Assembly (NCBI GenBank): GCA_035266845.1
Contig: DATFMP010000057.1
Location: 47,468-111,467 of the forward strand
DNA length: 64,000 nucleotides
From: DATFMP01 sp035266845
GTDB taxonomy: Bacteria > SAR324 > JACQKK01
Reading direction: 5' to 3'
Part shown: positions 35,057 to 43,723 of the stretch, one piece after another
Layout: every line of letters begins with the position of its first letter
How positions within the stretch are numbered: the stretch's first letter is position 1
Made by a program: the position numbers and the translations under genes
Notes under the pieces: model-generated
Databases searched by the model: none
Seen by the model: the letters and a program-made list of their open reading frames with translations, nothing else
What the model was told of the DNA's origin: nothing

Positions 35057-36343
35057 CTATCGGATTTCAAGATCGGCGTGCAAAGCACCCGCTGTCTTGA
35101 TGATTTTCAAGACTTGGACCAAATCCTGCGTGGAGGCGCCGATTTTGTTCAGCCCGTCCACTACCTCCTTCAGGTCCACCTCGCCCTTGAACAGCACGAT
35201 GGACGAGGGCGATTCGGCCAGGGCCAGCGCGGGCAGTTCCGGCGGGGGCGGCCCAGCGGGCTGCGCCTGGCCGCCCTGCGCAGCGGCCTGCTGGCCCGGT
35301 GCGCCTGGAGCCCCTGGCGCGGCCGGCGGCGCACCCAATCCGCCGATACGGATCTGCAGGTTGCCGTGGGAGATGGCGATGGGCGAAATTCGCACGTTCT
35401 GACCCATCACGATCGAGCCCGTGCGTTCGTCCACGACCACCCGTGCCACCGAGTCGGGCTGGATCTCCAGGTTCTCGATCTTGGACATCAGCTCCACGGT
35501 CTGGCCCAGGTAGCTGTCCGGCACGGAAACTTCCACTGTGCCCGCGTCCTTGGCCCGCGCGGAGCCGTCGCCGATCTCACGGTTGATCATCTTGGCCAGG
35601 CGGAAGGCCGTGGTGAAGTCGCTTTCCTTCAGGTTGATGAACAGCCGGGCCCGCGTGTTCAGGTTCAGATTGATCTCCCGCTCCACCAGCGCCCCGCGGA
35701 TGACGAAGCCCTTGGTGGGCACCAGGCTGGAGCGCGGATCCACCAGCGCCGCGGCCTGCTGCGCCTGCTGCGCCTGCTGCGTCTGGGCCTGGGCCGCCAG
35801 GGCCGCGGGGATGGCGCCACCGCCCTCCGTGCGTTCGATGCCCTTGGGGATGCCCGTGATGGGCCCCTGCGCCGTGGCGTACACGACGTTGTTGGGGCCA
35901 TTGAGCAGGGTCAGCATCAACGTGCCACCGCGCAGGCTCAGGGAATCGCCGAGCGAATCTACTGTCACGTCCAGCCGCGTGCCCGCCTTGGCGAAGGGCG
36001 GCAGCGTGGCCGTCACCAGCACGCCCGCGATGCTGCGCCCCTTGATGTCCTTCGGGCTCAGGTTGATTGCCATGCGCTCCAGCGCATTCTGCAGCGGCTT
36101 GCGGGCCAGCAGGCTATCCGGGGAATCGCCCGTACCGTCCAGGCCCACCACCAGCCCGTAGCCGATGAGCTGGTTGTCCCGCGCGCCGCGCAGGAAGGCG
36201 ATGTCCTTCACGCGGATCGCCCAGGCCGGCGGTGCGCTCACCACGATGGCGAGCAGCAGCATGCCGGCCGGCAGCAGATGCCGGAGGATGGTGCCGATAG
36301 CGTTTGCCTTGCGATCCATGCCAACCACTCCGCCGATGTTCAT
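35057..36343 (-). CDS. flgI: flagellar P-ring protein FlgI
   Basis: A 428-aa P-ring subunit, longer than the usual 365-375. Signal peptide ends near WA-IRVKDI (about 42). Core motifs GYGLVVGLDGTGDS, VTATLPPFAKAGTRLDVTVDSLGDSLSLRGGTLMLT and DVVVDERTGSIVMG-type VVVDERTGSIVMGQNVRI are present. Two low-complexity inserts are unusual: a Gln/Ala run (about 185-205, TQQAQQAQQAAAL) and a Pro/Gly/Ala/Gln run (about 335-370, PPAAPGAPGAPGQQAAAQ). Both fall in loops between conserved blocks, so the fold is probably kept. Confidence 0.93.
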   Translation of the reverse strand: MNIGGVVGMDRKANAIGTILRHLLPAGMLLLAIVVSAPPAWAIRVKDIAFLRGARDNQLIGYGLVVGLDGTGDSPDSLLARKPLQNALERMAINLSPKDIKGRSIAGVLVTATLPPFAKAGTRLDVTVDSLGDSLSLRGGTLMLTLLNGPNNVVYATAQGPITGIPKGIERTEGGGAIPAALAAQAQTQQAQQAQQAAALVDPRSSLVPTKGFVIRGALVEREINLNLNTRARLFINLKESDFTTAFRLAKMINREIGDGSARAKDAGTVEVSVPDSYLGQTVELMSKIENLEIQPDSVARVVVDERTGSIVMGQNVRISPIAISHGNLQIRIGGLGAPPAAPGAPGAPGQQAAAQGGQAQPAGPPPPELPALALAESPSSIVLFKGEVDLKEVVDGLNKIGASTQDLVQVLKIIKTAGALHADLEIR

Positions 36344-36347
36344 GCGG

Positions 36348-37193
36348 TCACTTCGGGGAAACCTGGGTCGAGCGGCTTCCGGTGCCCGGCCCCGTCAGAA
36401 AGCTCGTGAGCCGGTCCAGCAGTTCGCCCTCTTTCGGGCGGCCGGCTGCCCGGGCCACGTCGCCGAGCGGAAGCTCGTCGCGCCGCACGTAGCGGTGGAT
36501 ATTGACCTCCGCCTTGCTGAGACGCGTGGAGATTACGTCGTTGTTCTCGTCCACGTCCGAGGGCCGCACGATGCCCTCCAGCGTGACGATGTACTTGACC
36601 CGGTTGCGGTCGCGGAAGATGGGCGGGTGCACCCCGCGCACCTGCATGTTCCCATTGGGAAGCACGCGCACCACCTCCACCTCGATCGAATCGATGGAGC
36701 GCAGAATCTCGTTCTGCTCCTTCTCGATGGCCTCCCGGCGCTTTTCCTGCTCCCGCAGGAAGGCCAACACCGGGTCGATGGCCTGCTGCTGTTGCTGCTG
36801 GGCTTGCTGCTGTTGCTGGGCCTGCTGCTGTTGCTGCGGCGTCTGGGCCGGCTTGGCCTCTGGCACCTTGATGATGTTCTGCAGCTTGATCACCGTCAGC
36901 AGGTCGCCCCGGTAGCGGGCGCGGTGGTCGCGCAGCAGGTTGCCCCACGAGGAAGCGCCGCGCCACAGCGAGCCTTCGTACAGGTTGCGCGACGTGTTGA
37001 TGGGCGGTCGCAGAATCGGCCGCTGGGCCACCGCCGGCGCCTGTGCCGCCTCCTCGGTCTGCTTGGGCAGTTGCACGGGCTGGTTGGCCTGGCCAAAGGC
37101 GCAGCCGCCCAGGGCCAGGGCCAGCAGCAGCAGGCCCGTCAGCAGGGGCGGAGTCGCCTGGGTAGCGCGCATGGATTTGATCTTGCTCGGCAT
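36348..37193 (-). CDS. flgH: flagellar L-ring lipoprotein FlgH
   Basis: A 281-aa outer-membrane lipoprotein: lipobox LALGGC about residue 30, then LYEGSLWRGASSW-type FlgH start, GDLLTVIK and the C-terminal MQVRGVHPPIFRDRNRVKYIVTLEGIVRPSDVDENNDVIST. A polyglutamine stretch (about 118-138, three runs of 5-6 Gln split by Ala) is inserted after the GDLLTVIK block. It forms the L-ring with the flgI product below. Start at 37193 with AAGG upstream is preferred over two other ATGs nearby. Confidence 0.91.
   Translation of the reverse strand: MPSKIKSMRATQATPPLLTGLLLLALALGGCAFGQANQPVQLPKQTEEAAQAPAVAQRPILRPPINTSRNLYEGSLWRGASSWGNLLRDHRARYRGDLLTVIKLQNIIKVPEAKPAQTPQQQQQAQQQQQAQQQQQQAIDPVLAFLREQEKRREAIEKEQNEILRSIDSIEVEVVRVLPNGNMQVRGVHPPIFRDRNRVKYIVTLEGIVRPSDVDENNDVISTRLSKAEVNIHRYVRRDELPLGDVARAAGRPKEGELLDRLTSFLTGPGTGSRSTQVSPK
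36781..36841 (-). repeat. CAG/CAA-type glutamine-codon repeat inside flgH
   Basis: A run of CTG/TTG trinucleotides on the plus strand (CAG/CAA codons on the coding strand) encodes the interrupted polyglutamine tract of FlgH. Such triplet runs are prone to slippage, so copy number may vary between strains. Confidence 0.8.
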
Positions 37194-37237
37194 GTCCGTT
37201 GCCTTGCCACGCATGGCCGCAGCAGCGGCGGCGGGGC

Positions 37238-38281
37238 TCAGTTCACCTTCACGATGTCGTCCGACGCCACCACTCCGTAGACAATCTTGCCCGATTCCAG
37301 GTTGCGCACCGGGATGAACTGGCCCACCTTGGCCGGCACCAGCGCCACTCCGGGCGAGGTGAAGCGCACGTGCTCGGTCTGGTAGACGAGCATCACGGGG
37401 CCGCCTTCCGCCACGTCGGCCACCGGCGTCAGCATGTCCTGGTTCAGCCACTCCCCGCGGGAGATGTCGCGCTTGCTCTTCGAACCCACCGCTTCGGAGA
37501 GGTGAGTGAGGTACGAGTCGTCCTGCTTCCCGGAAACCGGCTTGCGTTGCAGCGCCACATCCTGGGTCCGGATGATCCGATCGCGCCGCACGGAGCGCAG
37601 CGCCACCACCACCTTGCGGAACACCTGCTGGTTGATGCGTGCGATGGCGCGCCACACCTCGTTGCCCTGGATCTGCGCGACCACGCGATAGGTGCGCGAA
37701 CCGCCAGCCGCGAGGTAATGGCCCAGCGGTTCGATCTGCCAAGTCACGTCGCCGGTGGGCAGCACGGCATCCTGGATCGGCGAGAGCAGCTTCTGCTCCA
37801 GGTCGCCCTCCGGCACGCCGGCCTGCTGCGCCGCCAATGCCAACACCTTGGCGCCGATATCGTCCCCGGAGATGACCTGTGAGGCCCGCGTCACTTCCGC
37901 ATCGGGAGGCACGGTGACTTTCACCTGATCGTCCGCAATGACAACGTTCAGCCGCGAACGCAGGAAGCCTTCGGTCAGCCGCATCGAACGGCCCGGCTGC
38001 GGCGAGCGGCCCAGGGAAATGCCGGCCACACGACGCACGGTGTCCGTGTCCGCCCCGTCCACCTCGGCCACCTCGGCCAGCGTGAACTCGTCGCCCGGCA
38101 CGTCCGCCCGTGGAAGCACCCGCACCGTAACCAGCGGCGAAAGGTCCGTAACCTTGGCCGGGTGGGTGGCGGCGGGCGCAGCCGGCGCCGACGTCACGGC
38201 AGCGGGTGCGGCCCAAACCACCGTGGCGGCTGTCAGGGCCAGCAGCGAGAGCAGGGCCATCTTCATTGAGCGCAGCATCAA
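37238..38281 (-). CDS. flgA: flagellar P-ring assembly chaperone FlgA
   Basis: A 347-aa periplasmic protein, longer than enteric FlgA (about 220), as in deltaproteobacteria. Signal peptide MLRSMKMALLSLLALTAATVVWA-like, an N-terminal domain of about 190 residues, then the SAF/FlgA C-terminal region with VVVALRSVRRDRIIRTQDVALQRKPV and GKIVYGVVASDDIVKVN. It assists FlgI polymerisation into the P-ring. Placed between flgG and flgH. Confidence 0.9.
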   Translation of the reverse strand: MMLRSMKMALLSLLALTAATVVWAAPAAVTSAPAAPAATHPAKVTDLSPLVTVRVLPRADVPGDEFTLAEVAEVDGADTDTVRRVAGISLGRSPQPGRSMRLTEGFLRSRLNVVIADDQVKVTVPPDAEVTRASQVISGDDIGAKVLALAAQQAGVPEGDLEQKLLSPIQDAVLPTGDVTWQIEPLGHYLAAGGSRTYRVVAQIQGNEVWRAIARINQQVFRKVVVALRSVRRDRIIRTQDVALQRKPVSGKQDDSYLTHLSEAVGSKSKRDISRGEWLNQDMLTPVADVAEGGPVMLVYQTEHVRFTSPGVALVPAKVGQFIPVRNLESGKIVYGVVASDDIVKVN

Positions 38282-38299
38282 ACGGTACCCGGCGCAGGG

Positions 38300-39088
38300 T
38301 TAACGGATGATCTGATTGGCCGTCTGCAGCATTTCGTCCGAGGTCTGGATGGCCTTGGAGTTCACCTCGTAGGCGCGCTGGGCGATGATCATGTTGATCA
38401 TCTCGTCCACCACGCTCACGTTGGACAGTTCCAGGAACGACTGGATCAGCGTGCCCATGCCGTTCACGCCTGGGTTATCCACCACGGGATTGCCCGAGGC
38501 AGCCGTGGGCGCGTACAGGTTCTTGCCCAGCGGCGTCAGGCCCGCCGGGTTGGCGAAGCGCGCCAGCTGGATCGTGCCGATGGTCGTGGGCAGCGGATCC
38601 TGGCCCACCAGCACAGAGACTTGGCCGTCCAGCCCGATCTGCACCTGGCGGGCATCGGCGGGAACGTTGATCTCCGGCTCCAGCGGGAAGCCGTCCTGGG
38701 TCACGAGCCGCCCGTTCTGGTCCTTGGCGAAGTTGCCGGCACGCGAGTAGGCGATCGCGCCGTTGGGCTGCAGAATCTGGAAAAAGCCCGTGCCCTCGAT
38801 GGCCATGTCCAGTTGCTGACCCGTGTTCTTCATGTCGCCCTGCGTGAACACCTTCTCGGTGGACACGTGCTTGACCCCGTGTCCGTGGTGGATGCCCACG
38901 GGCACCGTCGTGTTGGCCGAGGAGGGTGTGCCGGCCGCCTTTTCGATCTGGTAGAGCAGGTCTTCGAAATTGTTGCGGCTCTTCTTGTAGCCGACGGTCG
39001 AGACGTTCGCCAGGTTGTTGGAGACCGTGTCGATCTGGCGCTGCTGGGCACCCATCCCGGTGGCCGCCACAAACAGTGATCGCATCAT
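38300..39088 (-). CDS. flgG: flagellar distal rod protein FlgG
   Basis: A 262-aa FlgG: MMRSLFVAATGMGAQQRQIDTVSNNLANVSTVGYKKSR with the rod-protein signature, QLDMAIEGTGFFQI, and the C-terminal FLELSNVSVVDEMINMIIAQRAYEVNSKAIQTSDEMLQTANQI. Length and motifs are exactly those of FlgG. It forms the distal rod that runs through the rings. Confidence 0.95.
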   Translation of the reverse strand: MMRSLFVAATGMGAQQRQIDTVSNNLANVSTVGYKKSRNNFEDLLYQIEKAAGTPSSANTTVPVGIHHGHGVKHVSTEKVFTQGDMKNTGQQLDMAIEGTGFFQILQPNGAIAYSRAGNFAKDQNGRLVTQDGFPLEPEINVPADARQVQIGLDGQVSVLVGQDPLPTTIGTIQLARFANPAGLTPLGKNLYAPTAASGNPVVDNPGVNGMGTLIQSFLELSNVSVVDEMINMIIAQRAYEVNSKAIQTSDEMLQTANQIIR

Positions 39089-39146
39089 AGGGCGTCTATG
39101 CTCCTCGTCGCTTCAAAGGCCCCAGCGGGGCGTTCACGAACCTGCG

Positions 39147-39926
39147 TTACACCTGGGCCAGCGAGATAGCCTGGCGATTCATGTCGTCCGCGGATGTCAG
39201 CGCCTTTTGCATGGTCGTGTAGGCGCGGTTGGCCGCGATCATCTGCACCATCTCGCGCACCGAGTCCACGTTGGAGGATTCCAGCATGCCCTGGGAGAGC
39301 TGCACGTCCTCCGCGATCTGCGGCGTGTTCTGCGGATCGCCCGTGGCAAACATGGCCCCGCCCATCTTCATTAGGCGGTGCGGGAAGGGGAACTTGACCA
39401 GCTTCAGGCCGCCCGCCGGCTTGCCGTCCACCAGGATCGAGCCGTTATCGCCCAGGCGCACGTCCGTGCCCTTGATGGTGATCGGCCCATCCTTGCCATT
39501 GACGGGGTAGCCGTCCGCGTTGACCAGTTGCCCGTTCTGATTGATCTGGAAGCTGCCGGCGCGCGTGAAGCGTTCGCCCTGCGGCGTATCGATGCTGAAG
39601 AAGCCGTCCTTGGAGACGATGGCGAAGTCGAGCGGGTTCTCCGTCGTCTTCAACCGACCGGGCGAGAGGTTCTCGCCCATGTCGGCCATGGTCACGAACA
39701 TCGTGCCCACGCCGGTGTAGGGCGCGATGTGCTCGTTGTGCGCGAACTCCTCCTCGTCGGACTGCTGCGCCACGCCCATGGAGGTCGCGAAGACCTCCTT
39801 GAAGGCGGGCTGGTCCTCCTTGTAGCCGACCGTGTTGACGTTCGCGAGGTTGTTGGCAATCGTATCCATCTCGTTGGACAACGTGTTGCCCCGCGAGACC
39901 AGCGTGTAAATGCCTGTCGGATTCAT
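39147..39926 (-). CDS. flgF: flagellar proximal rod protein FlgF
   Basis: A 259-aa rod protein: GIYTLVSRGNTLSNEMDTIANNLANVNTVGYKEDQPAFKEVF, PLDFAIVSKDGFFSID and C-terminal VREMVQMIAANRAYTTMQKALTSADDMNRQ. GGAG lies seven bases before the ATG at 39926. First gene of the operon, about 60 bases after a sigma-54 promoter. Confidence 0.92.
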   Translation of the reverse strand: MNPTGIYTLVSRGNTLSNEMDTIANNLANVNTVGYKEDQPAFKEVFATSMGVAQQSDEEEFAHNEHIAPYTGVGTMFVTMADMGENLSPGRLKTTENPLDFAIVSKDGFFSIDTPQGERFTRAGSFQINQNGQLVNADGYPVNGKDGPITIKGTDVRLGDNGSILVDGKPAGGLKLVKFPFPHRLMKMGGAMFATGDPQNTPQIAEDVQLSQGMLESSNVDSVREMVQMIAANRAYTTMQKALTSADDMNRQAISLAQV

Positions 39927-39996
39927 GCCTGCGCTCCAGGTGACGGCGGGTGGGCGACGGCCCCATGGCCCCGCCCGGTTCTGTCCCCTTCTGACT

Positions 39997-40012
39997 AGCA
40001 AGCGACATGCCA
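39997..40012 (-). promoter_or_regulatory. sigma-54 promoter upstream of flgF
   Basis: On the minus strand TGGCATG (40012-40006), four bases and TTGCT (40001-39997) match the sigma-54 -24/-12 consensus TGGCACG-N4-TTGCW, with GG and GC exactly ten bases apart. The start would fall near 39987, about 60 bases before flgF. It implies an enhancer-binding activator of the FlrC/FleQ/FlgR kind encoded elsewhere. The rest of the 331-base gap (39927-40257) holds no gene. Confidence 0.82.
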
Positions 40013-40257
40013 GCGCCCGCCTTGCCCCGCCCGTGCGCCAAGGTCCGTGCAACGCGTGCTGGCGAGACCCTGCCTGGGCCTTGAGGATCGCTATGGGTGT
40101 CGTAAAATATCTGAATCCCGTGGCGGTACGGCTGGGCGACGGGGTCCATTCAAGGGGCGCGCCGCGCGGCGCCGAGGGCATGCTTGACGGCCCCGGCCAA
40201 TGTCTTTACGCTTGATTTCAAACCGATTTTCCCCGCGCGGAAGGCACACGAGGAGCG

Positions 40258-42594
40258 ATGGCGCAGACCGAAACACCGAAATCGTTTGCGGATGCAATTC
40301 TGCTGGACGATCTGCAGGGGTTTCTGCGCCAGGAGGAGCAGGACCCTGCCAATCACCTGGCACCCTACCAGGCCGGGCTGATCTACACGCGCATGGGGGA
40401 ATACGAGCAGGCCGTGCGCAGCTATCAGCGCGCGATCGACCGCTTTCCGGACTTCCAGCAGGCCTACTACAACATGGGTGCGGCTTATACGGCGCTGGGC
40501 CGTCACGGCGAGGCGGAGCAGGCCTACCACAAGGCCATCGCCCTGGACGGCGGAGATTCGGAGGCCTGGGCCAATCTGGGCGCCGTGCAGGAGGCCCAGG
40601 GGCGCCTCAAGGAAGCGCTGGACAGCTTCGGCAAGGCCGCGGAGCTGCAGCCGGAGGAGACCGAGGCGCGGCTGCGCATGGCGCGCATCCACCTGGGCAG
40701 TGGGGACTTCGAGGCAGCCCGCACCATCTGCGAAGCCGTGCTGGAGAGCCACCCGGAATCCCCGCAAGCCTGGAACGACCTGGGGCTGGTGCACTTCCAT
40801 CAGGGCGAGCGCCCGGGCGCGGAGGGCTGCTATCGCCGGGCGATCGGCCTGCGGGAGGACTACGCGCAGGCTTGGTGCAACCTGGGCAACGTGTTGCTCG
40901 CCAACGGCGACGACGCCCGGGCCGAGGATGCCTACCGCACCGCGGCCCGCTGCGATGACAGCGACCCGGACATCTGGTTCAACCTGGGCGACTTCTACTT
41001 CAAGCACGACAGGCACGATGCGGAACGCTGCCTGTGGCGGGTGGTGGAGCTGAACCGCGACGACCTGGAGGCGTGGGACCTGCTGCGCCGCTGGTACCAG
41101 GGCCACCCCAACCCGGAGCGCCTGCACGCCGTGCTGCGCGTGCTGACCCTCGCCCGGCCGGACGACCGCGAGCTGCTGCACGAGCTGGCCCGCGCAGCGG
41201 AGCTGGACCGCGAATTCAACCTCGCGCTGGAGAGCTACCAGCGGTTGATCGATCTGGAGCCCAACGACGAGGCGGGGCACCTGGGTCTGGTGCGCGTGAA
41301 CCTGAAGCAGGGCCAGGTGCTGGAGGCCTACCGGCACCTGATCGAGGTGCAGTCCGACGCGCCGGAGGTGGTGGACCAGTGGATTCACCTGGGCCACCGT
41401 CTGCGCCACCGCGGCCGGCGCGAGGAGGCGGAAATCTGCTTCCAGCGGGCGCTGGAGCACCGGCCCCACGAGCCGGAGCTGGCGCAGTATCTGGGCGAGA
41501 TCGCCATGGAGCGCAAGGAGTGGGACAGCGCCTTCGACTGGTTCGAGCGCGCGGGCGAGATGAACCGCAACGACCGCCACGTGTGGATTCCCCTCATGCG
41601 CCACTTCTACGGGCAGAACGATGCTGTGCGCGCCGCCGCCTGCCTGGACCATCTGGAGGAGCTGGCCCAGTACCTGCCCGGCCTGTGGGTGGAGTTTGAC
41701 GAGGTCTACACCAAGGCGGGCCGCCGCGAGGAGTTGCTGGAGCGCCTGGAGCGCTGGCTGGAGCTGGGCATGGTGGGCAGCGCCCACTGGGTGCAGTTGG
41801 CCGACCTCTATGAGCGCGCGGGCCAGGCCGACCGAGCCGCCGCCTGCCGCGCCAAGGCCACCGCCCCGCCACCCGGCCCCGCGCCAAAGGACGAAGCCCG
41901 CGCCTACCTGGAGACACGCGGCGATGCGCCCGAGCTGCCGGTAGAGTCCGAGCAGGGCGGCGGAGAGGCGGCACCCACGCTGCCGACCGAGCCGGAGCCC
42001 ACCGAGGCCGAGTACTGGATCGGACAGGGGGAGGCGCACTTTCAGCAGGGCCGGCTGGACGAGGCGCTGGCCTCACTGAACCGCGCGCTGTCGCTGGACG
42101 TTCCGCGCTTCCGGGCCTGGTTCCGCATCGGGGCGCTGTTCTATTTGATCGGCCACCTGGAGGAGGCGGAGAACGCCTTCCACAAGGCCACCATCCTCAA
42201 CGGCGACGAGGCCAAGGGGTGGTACAACCTGGGCGTCTGCCAGGCCGAGCAAGGACGCTTGGCCCCCGCGCGAGAGAGCTTCCAGAATGCGCTGGCGCAC
42301 GACCGGCGCTTCGGCAAGGCGTGGGATTGGCTGGGCCTGTTGCACTTCAACGCCGGCGAGCACGCGCTGGCGCGGCGCTGCTTCGTGCGTTGCCTGGCGG
42401 TGAGCCGCAACGCGGCCAATGCTTGGCACAATCTGGGGATGCTCTACCGCGCCATGGGCAACAGCGCCGAATCCATGCGCTGCCTGGAGCAGGTGCGGCG
42501 CCTGGGAGGCGTGCAGGAGCAGCACACCATCGCCTCGCTCGGCGCCGGCGGCGTGGGCGGAGACCAGGGACTCCGCCCGACCTCGCGCAACTGA
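40258..42594 (+). CDS. large tetratricopeptide-repeat protein
   Basis: A 778-aa protein with no signal peptide, made of about 15 TPR units in two blocks: residues about 35-535 and about 585-770, joined by a Pro/Glu/Ala-rich linker (about 540-580). Repeats have the W-LG/G-Y/A-P pattern, e.g. YYNMGAAYTALGRHGEAEQAYHKAIALD. It should act as a protein-binding scaffold; partner unknown. AGGAG precedes the start. It is divergent from the flagellar operon and upstream of obgE, which does not itself identify a role. Confidence 0.88.
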   Translation: MAQTETPKSFADAILLDDLQGFLRQEEQDPANHLAPYQAGLIYTRMGEYEQAVRSYQRAIDRFPDFQQAYYNMGAAYTALGRHGEAEQAYHKAIALDGGDSEAWANLGAVQEAQGRLKEALDSFGKAAELQPEETEARLRMARIHLGSGDFEAARTICEAVLESHPESPQAWNDLGLVHFHQGERPGAEGCYRRAIGLREDYAQAWCNLGNVLLANGDDARAEDAYRTAARCDDSDPDIWFNLGDFYFKHDRHDAERCLWRVVELNRDDLEAWDLLRRWYQGHPNPERLHAVLRVLTLARPDDRELLHELARAAELDREFNLALESYQRLIDLEPNDEAGHLGLVRVNLKQGQVLEAYRHLIEVQSDAPEVVDQWIHLGHRLRHRGRREEAEICFQRALEHRPHEPELAQYLGEIAMERKEWDSAFDWFERAGEMNRNDRHVWIPLMRHFYGQNDAVRAAACLDHLEELAQYLPGLWVEFDEVYTKAGRREELLERLERWLELGMVGSAHWVQLADLYERAGQADRAAACRAKATAPPPGPAPKDEARAYLETRGDAPELPVESEQGGGEAAPTLPTEPEPTEAEYWIGQGEAHFQQGRLDEALASLNRALSLDVPRFRAWFRIGALFYLIGHLEEAENAFHKATILNGDEAKGWYNLGVCQAEQGRLAPARESFQNALAHDRRFGKAWDWLGLLHFNAGEHALARRCFVRCLAVSRNAANAWHNLGMLYRAMGNSAESMRCLEQVRRLGGVQEQHTIASLGAGGVGGDQGLRPTSRN

Positions 42595-42667
42595 ACGCCG
42601 CCCGACTCCCGTCGCCTTCACCCTGCAGCACCCTTTCGCCTGCCGGTCAGCCCGGCACCCCGCACTT

Positions 42668-43723
42668 ATGCAATTCGTAGACTACGTCAAAATCAACATC
42701 CGCTCCGGCAAGGGCGGCAACGGCTGCTCGTCTTTCCGGCGCGAGAAGTTCATCCCCCGGGGCGGACCGGACGGCGGCGATGGTGGGGACGGAGGCAGCG
42801 TGTACTTCCGCGGCACGCGCGGCAAGAACACCCTGCTCGACTTCCGCTTCCGCCAGCACTACCGGGCCGGTGACGGTGTGCCGGGTCGCGGCAAGGACAT
42901 GCATGGGCGCAATGGGGAAGATCTGATCATCGAGGTGCCCATCGGCACGGTGGTGCGCGACCCGGAGGCCGACCGCGTGTTGCTGGAGGTTCTGGACGAG
43001 GAGCCGCAGCTCTGCATGGATGGTGGCCGTGGCGGCCGCGGCAACGCCCGCTTCAAGACCTCCACCCATCGCGTCCCGGAGGAATGGGAGGAGGGGACCC
43101 CGGGCGATGAACGCTGGATCGTGCTGGAGTTGAAGCTCTTCGCGGACGTGGGGCTGGTGGGCTTCCCCAACGCGGGCAAGTCCACCCTGATCAGTGCCGT
43201 CTCCAAGGCGCACCCCAAGATCGCGGACTATCCTTTCACCACGCTGGTGCCAAATCTGGGCGTGGTGCAGACCGAGGGCTTCGAGAGCTTCGTGGTGGCG
43301 GATATCCCAGGGATCATCGAGGGCGCCCACGAGGGAACAGGGCTGGGGCTGCGCTTTCTGCGCCACATCGAGCGCACGGCCCTGCTGCTGCTGCTCGTCG
43401 ATTGCACCCAGAAGCCCGAGGCCGTGCTGCGCGAGCACACGGTGCTGCTGGACGAGATGCGCCAGTATTCGCCCGGCCTGCTGGAGAAACCCCGTGCCGT
43501 GGCGCTGACCAAGGTGGATGCCGCCCCCGACGCCGAGCAAGTGGAGTCCCTGCAAGCCGGCCTGACGGAGCGGGGCGAGCGCGTCTTCGCCATCTCGGCG
43601 GTGAGCGGCGCCGGCCTGCCCGAGCTGCTGCGCTTCCTGGCGGCGCAGGTGGCCGTGCTGCGCGCGGCGGAGCGCGAGGCTAGTCCATCACCTCGTAGCG
43701 CACCCGCCAGTCCTCATAGCTGA
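42668..43723 (+). CDS. obgE: GTPase ObgE/CgtA
   Basis: A 351-aa Obg GTPase: glycine-rich Obg fold (MQFVDYVKINIRSGKGGNGCSSFRREKF, GGPDGGDGGDGG), G1 GFPNAGKST, G2 region DYPFTTLVPNLG, G3 DIPGIIEGA and G4 as TKVD. It monitors ribosome assembly and stress. No clear ribosome-binding site lies before the family-standard ATG. Its last 44 bases overlap the convergent DUF2062 gene; the tail SPSPRSAPASPHS is non-conserved. Confidence 0.94.
   Translation: MQFVDYVKINIRSGKGGNGCSSFRREKFIPRGGPDGGDGGDGGSVYFRGTRGKNTLLDFRFRQHYRAGDGVPGRGKDMHGRNGEDLIIEVPIGTVVRDPEADRVLLEVLDEEPQLCMDGGRGGRGNARFKTSTHRVPEEWEEGTPGDERWIVLELKLFADVGLVGFPNAGKSTLISAVSKAHPKIADYPFTTLVPNLGVVQTEGFESFVVADIPGIIEGAHEGTGLGLRFLRHIERTALLLLLVDCTQKPEAVLREHTVLLDEMRQYSPGLLEKPRAVALTKVDAAPDAEQVESLQAGLTERGERVFAISAVSGAGLPELLRFLAAQVAVLRAAEREASPSPRSAPASPHS

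Noticed and set aside
36781..36841. Triplet run as a CRISPR or satellite repeat
   Set aside because: It is in frame inside flgH and encodes glutamines.
40048..40061. Possible second sigma-54 element (CAGCACGCGTTGCA on the minus strand)
   Set aside because: GG is missing and the spacing to TTGC is two bases instead of four.
40203..40235. Sigma-28-like CCGATTTT before the TPR gene
   Set aside because: At correct spacing the -35 reads nothing like TAAAGTTT.
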